Below, in pieces: positions 1 through 6,375 of a DNA stretch of 6,375 nt (the first letter of the stretch is position 1; each line of letters opens with the position of its first letter). This DNA is from Saprospiraceae bacterium (GTDB taxonomy: Bacteria > Bacteroidota > Bacteroidia > Chitinophagales > Saprospiraceae), in contig JADZFI010000068.1 of assembly GCA_020850025.1 (NCBI GenBank), positions 1-6,375 on the forward strand. The letters are read 5' to 3'. The notes below the pieces were generated by a model, which searched no databases, was not told the origin of the DNA, and worked only from the letters and a program-made list of their open reading frames with translations. The translations under genes and the position numbers were made by a program.

Positions 1-1
1 C

Positions 2-727
2 AGTACCCTCTGGCCAGATGCCAGGCCGGAGGCGCCGTCCGAGACCCCTCCCGTCAGTCATACCATTTGGGATACCCTGCTGCATCGGCATGTCAGGGAA
101 GGCGGCCTGGTAGATTACAAGGGCTTTATCCGCGACAGCGTGGCGTTGAATCGCTATCTTGCGGTTTTGTCGGGCGCGCAGCCCAATGAGGAAAACTGGA
201 CAAGAGCCGAAAAAATGGCCTTCTGGATCAATGCCTACAATGCTTTCACTGTCAAGCTGATTGTTGATCATTATCCGGTGGAAAGTATCAAGGACATCAA
301 ACGCGGTGTTCCGTTCGTGAATACGGTTTGGGACATCAAATTCATCAAAATCGGCGGACAGACGTACGATTTGAACAACATTGAACACGGCATTTTGCGA
401 CCCGATTTCAAGGATGCCCGTGTACATGCCGCCATTAATTGTGCCTCCTATTCCTGTCCGCAACTGCGCAACGAAGCCTTTGTGGCCGAACGCCTGGAAG
501 CGCAACTGGACGATGCCATGCGCAAGTTCGTCAACGATCCGCTGCGCAACCGGATTACAGCCAAAAGAGCCGAAATCTCGGAAATCTTCAAGTGGTTCCG
601 GGCCGATTTTGTGCGGGATGCCGGTTCTGTTCGCAAGTACGTCAACCGCTATGCCCAGGAAAAACTGGACGCCAACGGCCGCATTGTGTACCTGGATTAT
701 CAGTGGAGTTTGAATGATGTAAAATGA
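2..727 (+). CDS. DUF547 domain-containing protein, 5' end outside window
   Basis: The frame is open from base 2, giving 241 visible residues before a TGA stop. Similarity to DUF547 (PF04784) starts well before the first possible start: WDTLLHRHVREGGLVDY at residues 23-39 is the usual entry to the domain, so the GTG at 140 is internal and the true start, with any signal peptide, lies left of the window. Further family hallmarks are FWINAYNAF (about 74-82), the IEHGILRP block (about 127-134), HAAINCASYSCP (about 142-153, with conserved His142, Cys147 and Cys152) and KWFRADF near 197-203. Residues 5-19 are rich in Pro, Glu and Ser, as in a linker after an export signal, but the signal itself cannot be seen. 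The biochemical role of DUF547 is not established. The stop lies 25 bp before the FAD oxidoreductase, so co-transcription is likely. The family call is firm; the function is unknown. Confidence 0.9.
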   Translation, partial: STLWPDARPEAPSETPPVSHTIWDTLLHRHVREGGLVDYKGFIRDSVALNRYLAVLSGAQPNEENWTRAEKMAFWINAYNAFTVKLIVDHYPVESIKDIKRGVPFVNTVWDIKFIKIGGQTYDLNNIEHGILRPDFKDARVHAAINCASYSCPQLRNEAFVAERLEAQLDDAMRKFVNDPLRNRITAKRAEISEIFKWFRADFVRDAGSVRKYVNRYAQEKLDANGRIVYLDYQWSLNDVK

Positions 728-752
728 GGCCCTTGCTTCAACCACCCCCACC

Positions 753-2114
753 ATGCAAATAGTCATCCTCGGCAACGGCGTCAGCGGCATCACCGCCGCC
801 CGACACATCCGCAAAGGAAGCGATCACCACATCACGGTCGTTTCCGACGAGTCGGATCATTTCTTCAGTCGCACGGCGCTGATGTATGTCTACATGGGCC
901 ACATGCGCCCGCAGGACCTCAAACCATACGAAGACTGGTTTTGGGGTAAAAACCGCATCAACCTGGTGCGCGCCCGGGTGCAGCACCTTGATGTCAACAC
1001 CAAAGTCCTGCACACCACCGACGGCCGGAGCATTCCTTATGACAAGTTGATCCTGGCCACCGGCTCTCAGTCTAACAAATTCGGCTGGCCCGGACAAGAC
1101 CTCGCGGGCGTTCGCGGACTCTACCACTGGCAGGACCTGGAGGAAATGGAAAAATACAGCCCCGACCTGCAACGCGCCGTGATCGTAGGCGGCGGATTGA
1201 TCGGCATTGAAATGGCCGAAATGTTCCACTCCCGGCATATTCCGGTCACCTTTCTGGTGCGGGAAAAAAGCTTCTGGAATGCCGTAATACCCCCCGAGGA
1301 ATCGGAGATGATCAACCGGCACATCCGGGAGCATGGCATAGAGCTCCGGCTGGAAACGGAGCTGAAGGAAATCCTGCCCGATGAGCAAGGCCGCTGCCGG
1401 GCCGTAGTAACCGGCGCCGGCGAAGAAATAGCCTGTGGATTTGTAGGGCTAACGGCCGGCGTGAGCCCAAACATCGGTTTCCTGAAAAACACCGGTCTGG
1501 AAGCCAACCGAGGTATTCTGGTGAACGAATACCTGGAAACCAATGTTCCCGACGTGTACGCCATTGGCGATTGTGCCGAAATACGTCGCCCGCAACCGGG
1601 TCGGCGGGCCATTGAGGCCGTTTGGTACACCGGGCGTATGATGGGCGAAACGGTTGCCCAAAACATTTGCGGCAGCAAAAAAGCTTACGACCCCGGCATC
1701 TGGTTCAATTCTGCCAAGTTTCTGGATATTGAATACCAGGTGTACGGCGATGTGCCGGCGCAGTTGCCGGAGCAGCAGGCCACGCTTTACTGGGAACATT
1801 CATCCGGTAAAAAAAGCATACGCCTGAATTATCACCGCCAAACAGGCGCTATTGCCGGCTTCAACCTGATGGGCGTGCGGTACCGCCAGGAGGTGTGCGA
1901 GAAATGGCTGCGCGAGGGCACGCACATCGAAACCGTGCTGCAGCACCTGGGTTTGGCTAATTTCGATCCCGAATTTTATCCGCAACATGAATCGGAGCTG
2001 GTGGCGTTGTACAACCGGCAGACGGGAAAAAACCTGTCGCTGAAGCAAAAACGCGGACTGGCGGGGGTGCTGCGGTTTTTATTACCGCGGAGCCGCGGAG
2101 TCGCGGAGTCTTAA
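753..2114 (+). CDS. NAD(P)/FAD-dependent oxidoreductase (pyridine nucleotide-disulfide oxidoreductase fold)
   Basis: The 453-residue protein has the two-dinucleotide fold of the NirB-N / rubredoxin-reductase / NADH-oxidase-like flavoproteins. The FAD-binding GNGVSG is at residues 7-12, ATGS at 102-105, the NAD(P)-binding GGGLIGIEMAE at 146-156 and the second FAD motif YAIGDC at 269-274. Its likely reaction is transfer of electrons from NAD(P)H through FAD to a protein partner in the cytoplasm. The region after the first helix reads FFSRTALMY, like the YSRPxL segment of NirB-type reductases. It lacks the catalytic Cys of NADH oxidase/CoA-disulfide reductase and has no CxxxxC redox disulfide. 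At the end of the second Rossmann beta-2 the usual acidic residue appears to be Val169 followed by Arg170, so nucleotide preference is uncertain. The Rossmann motif begins at residue 3, which fixes the ATG at 753; no Shine-Dalgarno precedes it. Residues 445-453 are encoded entirely by the 8-bp repeat that follows, so the native C-terminus may have been replaced. The membrane Fe-S protein downstream is the obvious candidate electron acceptor (inference). Confidence 0.9.
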   Translation: MQIVILGNGVSGITAARHIRKGSDHHITVVSDESDHFFSRTALMYVYMGHMRPQDLKPYEDWFWGKNRINLVRARVQHLDVNTKVLHTTDGRSIPYDKLILATGSQSNKFGWPGQDLAGVRGLYHWQDLEEMEKYSPDLQRAVIVGGGLIGIEMAEMFHSRHIPVTFLVREKSFWNAVIPPEESEMINRHIREHGIELRLETELKEILPDEQGRCRAVVTGAGEEIACGFVGLTAGVSPNIGFLKNTGLEANRGILVNEYLETNVPDVYAIGDCAEIRRPQPGRRAIEAVWYTGRMMGETVAQNICGSKKAYDPGIWFNSAKFLDIEYQVYGDVPAQLPEQQATLYWEHSSGKKSIRLNYHRQTGAIAGFNLMGVRYRQEVCEKWLREGTHIETVLQHLGLANFDPEFYPQHESELVALYNRQTGKNLSLKQKRGLAGVLRFLLPRSRGVAES

Positions 2115-2190
2115 CGCTTGGCCTTTGCGGTGAAAATTTACCGCGGAGCCTCAACAACCCTGCGCCTCAGCGGCTCTGCGGTAAAAAAAA
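2076..2190. repeat. Long imperfect inverted repeat made of 8-bp GCGGAG-type units
   Basis: The left arm, 2076-2109, pairs with the right arm, 2157-2190. By hand count, 28 of 34 positions are Watson-Crick, 2 are G-T(U) and 4 are mismatches (2081, 2097, 2101, 2107). The left arm holds three tandem units: CCGCGGAG at 2085-2092 and 2093-2100, and TCGCGGAG at 2101-2108. The right arm holds CTCAGCGG at 2166-2173 and CTCTGCGG at 2174-2181, preceded by a decayed third unit. The 47-bp centre contains a further inverted pair (see 2123-2148). The shape is that of a REP/BIME- or MITE-like element without coding capacity. It covers the last codons and the stop of the FAD oxidoreductase. No flanking target-site duplication is evident, and transposition cannot be shown from this one copy. 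Confidence 0.75.
2123..2148. repeat. Inner stem-loop of the repeat element
   Basis: CTTTGCGGT at 2123-2131 pairs with ACCGCGGAG at 2140-2148, using seven Watson-Crick and two G-U pairs around the AT-rich loop GAAAATTT. It sits in the centre of the larger 2076-2190 inverted repeat and uses the same unit in opposite orientations, so the whole element is a nested palindrome. No T-run follows on the + strand, so it does not look like an intrinsic terminator. Confidence 0.6.
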
Positions 2191-2231
2191 AACACCTCAG
2201 CGGTAAAAAAAAACACTTCAGCGGCAAAAAA
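2174..2231. repeat. Three tandem ~21-bp units, each a GCGG core plus A-tract
   Basis: Units start at 2174 (CTCTGCGGT, then 10 A, then CAC), 2196 (CTCAGCGGT, then 9 A, then CAC) and 2217 (TTCAGCGGC, then 6 A). Spacings are 22 and 21 bp. The first unit overlaps the right arm of the inverted repeat, so the array looks like a tandem extension of it. The A-tracts at 2183-2192, 2205-2213 and 2226-2231 recur close to every two helical turns, which favours intrinsic DNA curvature. The last tract ends 19 bp before the start codon of the downstream Fe-S protein, so the array fills the place where a promoter or leader would be. No clear Bacteroidota promoter (TTTG with TAnnTTTG) could be identified within it. 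Confidence 0.75.
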
Positions 2232-2250
2232 TAAGCAATCAAAAATAACC

Positions 2251-3531
2251 ATGCAAAACGCATCTCTCTCTCTTTCCAATCCCGCTCCGATGATGACCAC
2301 CGGGCGGCAGAAGCTCGCCCTGGCGGTATCGGGCGTGGGCATTCTGTTGTTGCTCATGGTTTGGGCGGCCGGGAAAGCGATTGCGCCGGTACCGACCTCG
2401 CTCACGGCCCTGTCGCTCCTCTCAGCGGGGATCGCGATGTTCATACGGGAGGAATATGTCGGCAGGCCGGAGGGCATCAAAAACAACGGCGTCTGGTTCA
2501 GGAGCCTCACGGCGCGCGGCGTTTGGGGCTGGCTTGCGGGCGTGATCATCACCGGATTTTACGTGAGTTTGTACTGGTTTCCGCAGTATCTCACAGGGCT
2601 GATCCAGCTTTTTGATCCGCTGAGTCAGGTACTGCGCGGCAGAGCTTCCGATCAGTGGTTTGTGTACGGCGTCCTGTACACCGGCGCGGTGCTGCTGATG
2701 GGCGCCAAATTCCTCTACAAATACCGCCACAACCCTTACCAGCGCATCCGAACCTGGTCGGTGATGTTGTTCCAGCTGGGCTTTGCCTTCCTCATCCCCG
2801 GGCTGCTGATGCGTATGCAACAACCGGAGATCTATTTCACCTACTTCTGGCCGCTTTCCTACTACCAGGGCACCCCCATGGCGCATGAGGGGTATGCCGG
2901 CTCCAGTCTGGGCACTTTCTTTTTCTTTTTCGGGCTGGCCATGTTTTTCATCGGAACACCTGTTTTGACCTATTTTTTTGGAAAAAGATGGTATTGCTCC
3001 TGGGTTTGCGGCTGCGGTGGACTGGCGGAAACCGCCGGCGATCCGTTCCGGCATTTATCCGATAAAAGCCTGAAAGCCTGGAAAATCGAACGCTGGATGA
3101 TCCACAGCGTGCTGGTGTTTGTGGTGCTCATGACCCTCCTGCTCTGGGCCAATGTAGCCACCGGGCGAAGCATCTTGCAGGGCATATCCGAGCCGTTTTA
3201 CAAAACCTATTCTTTCCTCATCGGCTCGGCGTTTTCCGGCGTGGTGGGCGTGGGTTTTTACCCCATTTTAGGCAGCAGGGTATGGTGCAGGTTTGGCTGC
3301 CCCATGGCGGCCTGGCTGGGCATCTGGCAAAAAACGAAATCCAAATTCCGCATCACCACCAACGGCGGCCAGTGCATTTCCTGCGGAAACTGCTCCAACT
3401 CCTGCGAAATGGGCATCGACGTGCGGGCTTACGCTCAAAAAGGCGAAGACATTGTGCGCGCCTCCTGCGTAGGCTGCGGGATATGCTCGGCGGTATGTCC
3501 GAGGGGCGTATTGCGGTTGGAGGGAGAGTGA
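2251..3531 (+). CDS. NapH/NosR/CcoG-like membrane 4Fe-4S binding protein
   Basis: This is a 426-residue polytopic inner-membrane electron-transfer protein. Hydrophobic segments lie at about 22-42, 47-65, 92-110, 137-152, 170-187, 222-243, 283-302 and 320-340. Two CxxxC motifs typical of the Fer4_5 (NapH/NosR/CcoG) type follow membrane helices: RWYCSWVCGCGG (Cys249, Cys253, plus an extra Cys255) and RVWCRFGCP (Cys346, Cys350). The C-terminus carries two 4Fe-4S sites, CISCGNCSNSC (Cys375, 378, 381, 385) and CVGCGICSAVCP (Cys406, 409, 412, 416). In the first cluster Glu follows the fourth Cys where Pro is usual, and in the first CxxxC motif Gly replaces the usual Pro after the second Cys. The family passes electrons between the quinol pool or cytoplasmic donors and periplasmic or membrane enzymes; here the upstream FAD reductase is a likely donor (inference). 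The start at 2251 has an A-rich leader and no Shine-Dalgarno; two Met codons at residues 14-15 are alternatives. The acceptor is unknown, so no gene symbol is given. Confidence 0.88.
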   Translation: MQNASLSLSNPAPMMTTGRQKLALAVSGVGILLLLMVWAAGKAIAPVPTSLTALSLLSAGIAMFIREEYVGRPEGIKNNGVWFRSLTARGVWGWLAGVIITGFYVSLYWFPQYLTGLIQLFDPLSQVLRGRASDQWFVYGVLYTGAVLLMGAKFLYKYRHNPYQRIRTWSVMLFQLGFAFLIPGLLMRMQQPEIYFTYFWPLSYYQGTPMAHEGYAGSSLGTFFFFFGLAMFFIGTPVLTYFFGKRWYCSWVCGCGGLAETAGDPFRHLSDKSLKAWKIERWMIHSVLVFVVLMTLLLWANVATGRSILQGISEPFYKTYSFLIGSAFSGVVGVGFYPILGSRVWCRFGCPMAAWLGIWQKTKSKFRITTNGGQCISCGNCSNSCEMGIDVRAYAQKGEDIVRASCVGCGICSAVCPRGVLRLEGE

Positions 3532-3608
3532 GGTCAGGCTGCCCTCCCCCCATCCAAAGGTATTTGGTTGTAGCTAACACAGAGGCTGCTCTTTTCATGA
3601 GCGCTAGC
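3532..3608. other. Convergent intergenic spacer
   Basis: These 77 bp separate the stop codons of the + strand Fe-S protein and the - strand RND transporter. No gene or repeat is seen. A short GCTC/GAGC inverted pair (3588-3591 with 3599-3602) lies near the right end but is too small to call as a functional stem. Confidence 0.6.
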
Positions 3609-3631
3609 TTAGTATTTAGCGTTGAGTTTTT
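3600..3631 (+). terminator. Possible weak intrinsic terminator for the Fe-S protein gene
   Basis: AGCGCTA at 3600-3606 can pair with TAGCGTT at 3617-3623 (one G-U) around a 10-nt loop. Three bases later comes TTTTT at 3627-3631, then C and TTTT. It stands 68 bp after the Fe-S protein stop and overlaps the last codons of the convergent RND gene. The stem is short and AT-rich and the T-run is offset, so this is only a candidate. Confidence 0.25.
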
Positions 3632-6374
3632 CTTTTAGCCTGTCCACCAGATAATACACCATGGGCACCAGGTAAACGGTTAAAATCAGGGAAGAAAGCA
3701 GTCCGCCTATAATGACCCATGCCAGCCCGTTTTTCCATTCGCTGGCGGTTCCCTTTGCCAAAGCAATGGGCAGCATGCCAATGGCCATGGCAATGGTGGT
3801 CATCAGTATCGGGCGCAACCGTTCTTTCCCGGCCTGAATCAGCGCCTCCCGATAATGCAGCCCTTCTGCCTTGAGCTGATTGGTAAAATCAACAATAAGG
3901 ATGGCATTTTTGGTTACTAACCCCATCAGCATGATCAAACCCAACAAGGCGAACAGACTCAAATTACTGAGGGATAAATTCAGGGCTAAAAATGCCCCGA
4001 TCGCCGCCACCGGAATGGAGAAAAGCGCCACAAACGGATAGATAAAGCTGTTGTACAAGGCCACCATAATCAGGTAAATCAACAAAAAAGAAATGGCCAG
4101 TACACCACCCAAAGCCCCGAAGCTATCGTTCTGTCGCTTGATGTCGCTGCCCCAGGCCAGACCAATGTCTTCGGGCAAAGGGTTTTTCTTCAAATAAGCG
4201 ACAACCTCGTCGGCTACTGTGCCGGAGGGTCTGCCGAGCGCATCTGCGGTGAGCGTTACAGCCGGTTGTCGGTCCTTCCGTTCCAGCAGCGAAGGCGTTT
4301 GACCTTTGACAACCGATGCGAATTGAGCCACCTGTACGGGTATTCCAGCAGGATTGAGGATGTTCAGGCGACTCACGTCGTCAAAGCTTTGACGGTCAAA
4401 ATCTGCCAGCCAAATCCGGATCGGATACTCCGTTCCGTTTTCCGTCAAACTGGCATCATCGTTCCCTGCAAACGCCGTGCGCAGGCTTTGACCAGTATAG
4501 GCAGTGGTTAAGCCGAGACGCTGCATACGGTCTTTATCGGGCAATACCTGATATTCCGGGCTGCCTTCTTCTACCGACAACTGAACATTGTCTGCTCCGG
4601 GAATGCCTTGCACCACCTTCAGAAGCATTTTGCCTGTTTCCATAACCCGACTCTGGTCGCTGCCGCTCAGGGTTATTTCAATGGGGGCGGATCGGGGCAC
4701 CAGGCCCAAAGTGGCCATGGAAAAACGAATATGGGGATACTGTTTTTGCAAATCTTTGCGAAGGCGCAGCATAAAGTCCTCTGTTCGCAGATTCTGAAGT
4801 GTCTTTTTGTCTTTCAGCTGCACCGTAAATTCCGTTTTGTAGGAAACGGCTACCCCCAGGCTGCCGATTCCCGTACTTGGCCCGCCTACGTTACTGAACA
4901 AGGTTTTTACTTCTGGCTGTGCCAGGATGTGTTGCTCAATAGCCCTTGCATTGGCGTCATTTTGTTGGATGGAGGTGCTTTTGTCAAATTCCAGGGCAAA
5001 GCGGAATTTCCCCTGATCGCCTGTAGAAATCAACTCTTTGCCAATAATACCTTGTCTCATCACCCCCAGTGTCATGGCAAAAAGCAGCAGCACGATACCT
5101 GAAAAAATCAGTTTATGATTCAACACCCAATTCAGTTGACGGCCATACCATTCAATGAAACGGTGCAACATGCCTTCAAAACCAATTAAAAACCGGTTGA
5201 AAAAATGGGTGGGCTGTAAATCCTCTTTTTTGCCAATGCGGGAAGCCAGCCAGGGAGTAAGCGTAAAACCCACCAGTAAACTGGTCAGGGTAGAGGTAAT
5301 GACTACTACCGAAAACTGTTTCAGCATGTCTGCTACAAAAACCTGCAAAAACAGGATTGGCAGGAACACCACTACATCCACCAGCGTAATGGACAATGCC
5401 GAAAAGCCAATTTCCATGCGCCCGTCAAACGCAGCTTGAATTTTCTCTTTGCCCTTGTCCAGGTGCCGCTGAATGTTTTCTAAAACAACGACCGCATCGT
5501 CCACAAGGATGCCGATAATCAACGACATCGCCAGGAGCGTCATCAAATTTAGGGTGTAATCGAGCATCCACATTACCGCAAATGCCGTGATAAGGGAGGT
5601 CGGGATCGCCAACAGGACAATCAAAGAATTCCTGAAGCTGTGCAGGAACAGCAGCATGACCAGCGATACAAGGATTACAGCCAAAATCAGGTCTACCACT
5701 ACGCTATTTACTGCTGCAATGGTATTGTCGGTACTGTCGTCAGCAATCACAAACTGCACCCCATGGGAGGCATTTTGCTTTTCTATCCTTTTGAACATGC
5801 TGCGCACAGCTTTCGATACATCCACCGCATTGGCGTCGCCCTGTTTTTTCAATAATAGCCCGATGCCGTTTTTGCCATTGAATCGGCTCACGGAGGTAAC
5901 CTCCCGAATATCGTCTGTTACTTCTGCTGCATCCTTCAGATACACCGGACTGTTTGGAACCGGCATGGCCACCTGCACATTGCGCAGTTGCTCAAGGGTA
6001 TTAAACTTTCCAACCAGGCGCACCGAGTTGGTTTCCCGGTCAGTTTGAACGGAGCCTGCAGGAAGATCCAGGCCCGCCCGATTGATGGCATCCACCACTT
6101 GTTGCAAGGAAACCCTATAGTATTTGAGCTTTTCCTGATCGACTTTTACCTGTATTTCGCGCTCTTCTCCACCGAGCAGGGCAATTTCCGCCACACCTTT
6201 CAGCTGCTGGATTTGCGGCAAATACTCGTCTTTCATTTTTTGATAAAAAACGGTTGCCGGAAAATCGCTTGTTGCACTGACCGACATGATAGGCAAGTCA
6301 TTGGGCGACACCTTGCTCATAACCGGGCTGAGGATATCAGCCGGCAAGTCTTTTCTAATATTGTCAATATAGCG
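3609..6374 (-). CDS. RND family efflux transporter permease subunit (AcrB/HAE-1-like), N-terminus outside window
   Basis: This proton-driven inner-membrane pump subunit has 921 visible residues ending in TAA. RND permeases are usually about 1020-1060 residues, so roughly the first 110-120 (TM1 and the first part of the porter domain) lie right of the window. The visible part opens with LPADILSPVMSKV, matching the LPxDxxxP segment near residue 115 of AcrB-type pumps, so the TTG at 6347 is internal. TM2-TM6 lie at about 226-377, with the paired proton-relay aspartates in GILVDDAVVVLENI (Asp292-Asp293, codons 5496-5501). TM7 (about 422-439) is followed by the second periplasmic porter/docking region. 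TM8-TM12 (about 754-910) include GLVTKNAILIVDF with the essential Lys822 (codon 3909-3911). All key charge-relay residues are present and the frame is unbroken, so the protein should be functional. Substrate cannot be told from sequence; the DD plus LVTKN pattern fits drug/hydrophobe pumps rather than a metal-specific assignment. A periplasmic adaptor and TolC-like protein would be expected upstream, outside this window. The gene is convergent with the redox cluster, so functional linkage is unlikely. Confidence 0.93.
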   Translation of the reverse strand, partial: RYIDNIRKDLPADILSPVMSKVSPNDLPIMSVSATSDFPATVFYQKMKDEYLPQIQQLKGVAEIALLGGEEREIQVKVDQEKLKYYRVSLQQVVDAINRAGLDLPAGSVQTDRETNSVRLVGKFNTLEQLRNVQVAMPVPNSPVYLKDAAEVTDDIREVTSVSRFNGKNGIGLLLKKQGDANAVDVSKAVRSMFKRIEKQNASHGVQFVIADDSTDNTIAAVNSVVVDLILAVILVSLVMLLFLHSFRNSLIVLLAIPTSLITAFAVMWMLDYTLNLMTLLAMSLIIGILVDDAVVVLENIQRHLDKGKEKIQAAFDGRMEIGFSALSITLVDVVVFLPILFLQVFVADMLKQFSVVVITSTLTSLLVGFTLTPWLASRIGKKEDLQPTHFFNRFLIGFEGMLHRFIEWYGRQLNWVLNHKLIFSGIVLLLFAMTLGVMRQGIIGKELISTGDQGKFRFALEFDKSTSIQQNDANARAIEQHILAQPEVKTLFSNVGGPSTGIGSLGVAVSYKTEFTVQLKDKKTLQNLRTEDFMLRLRKDLQKQYPHIRFSMATLGLVPRSAPIEITLSGSDQSRVMETGKMLLKVVQGIPGADNVQLSVEEGSPEYQVLPDKDRMQRLGLTTAYTGQSLRTAFAGNDDASLTENGTEYPIRIWLADFDRQSFDDVSRLNILNPAGIPVQVAQFASVVKGQTPSLLERKDRQPAVTLTADALGRPSGTVADEVVAYLKKNPLPEDIGLAWGSDIKRQNDSFGALGGVLAISFLLIYLIMVALYNSFIYPFVALFSIPVAAIGAFLALNLSLSNLSLFALLGLIMLMGLVTKNAILIVDFTNQLKAEGLHYREALIQAGKERLRPILMTTIAMAIGMLPIALAKGTASEWKNGLAWVIIGGLLSSLILTVYLVPMVYYLVDRLKEKLNAKY

Positions 6375-6375
6375 C

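Noticed and set aside
140..142. GTG as the start of the DUF547 protein
   Set aside because: Domain sequence (WDTLLHRHVREGGLVDY) is already in frame upstream of it, so the gene begins before the window.
738..1388. 216-residue open frame on the - strand
   Set aside because: It lies wholly opposite the well-supported FAD oxidoreductase and shows no recognisable motifs; it is a compositional shadow of that gene.
2123..2192. Rho-independent terminator after the FAD gene
   Set aside because: The stems are strong but are followed by A-runs, not T-runs, on the + strand, and there is no - strand gene to serve in the other direction.
2076..2231. CRISPR array
   Set aside because: Units are 8 or about 21 bp with no unique spacers; the pattern is nested inverted and tandem repeats.
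2422..3054. 210-residue open frame on the - strand
   Set aside because: It is antisense to the NapH-like membrane protein, whose cysteine motifs are clear. The shadow product is low complexity with no domain.
4608..5102. 164-residue open frame on the + strand, with others at 5155-5439 and 5587-6048
   Set aside because: All are antisense to the intact RND transporter, which has continuous family similarity across these positions.
6345..6347. TTG as the start of the RND transporter
   Set aside because: The frame stays open to the window edge with family-like sequence, and about 110-120 N-terminal residues including TM1 would be missing.

Overview
The window looks like a chromosomal segment from a Bacteroidota bacterium, possibly a free-living environmental lineage; this is an inference. 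It rests on the absence of a Shine-Dalgarno sequence before both visible start codons, the A-rich leader before one gene, and the family make-up (a DUF547 protein, a stand-alone FAD reductase and a NapH-like polyferredoxin in a row, then a single-subunit RND pump). No rRNA, tRNA, CRISPR array, transposase or phage gene is visible.

Layout: (1) 2-727, + strand, the 3' part of a DUF547-domain protein whose start lies left of the window. (2) 753-2114, + strand, a complete NAD(P)/FAD-dependent oxidoreductase beginning 25 bp after the DUF547 stop. (3) 2076-2231, a compact repeat region built from 8-bp units of the type CCGCGGAG / CTCNGCGG. It forms a long imperfect inverted repeat that overlaps the 3' end of the FAD gene, followed by three tandem units of about 21 bp with A-tracts. 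(4) 2251-3531, + strand, a polytopic membrane protein with two CxxxC motifs of the NapH/NosR/CcoG type and two C-terminal 4Fe-4S clusters. (5) 3532-3608, a short convergent spacer. (6) 3609-6374, - strand, most of an RND (HAE-1/AcrB-like) efflux transporter whose N-terminal ~110-120 residues lie right of the window.

The first three genes read in one direction and plausibly form a redox cluster. The soluble FAD protein could take electrons from NAD(P)H and pass them to the membrane Fe-S protein, which would relay them to an unknown acceptor. The DUF547 protein has no assigned role. The RND gene is convergent and looks unrelated; its membrane-fusion and outer-membrane partners are not in the window. 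The least ordinary part is the 2076-2231 repeat, which appears to have invaded or reshaped the 3' end of the oxidoreductase gene and supplies its last nine codons. No wholly new multi-gene system can be demonstrated from this sequence alone.
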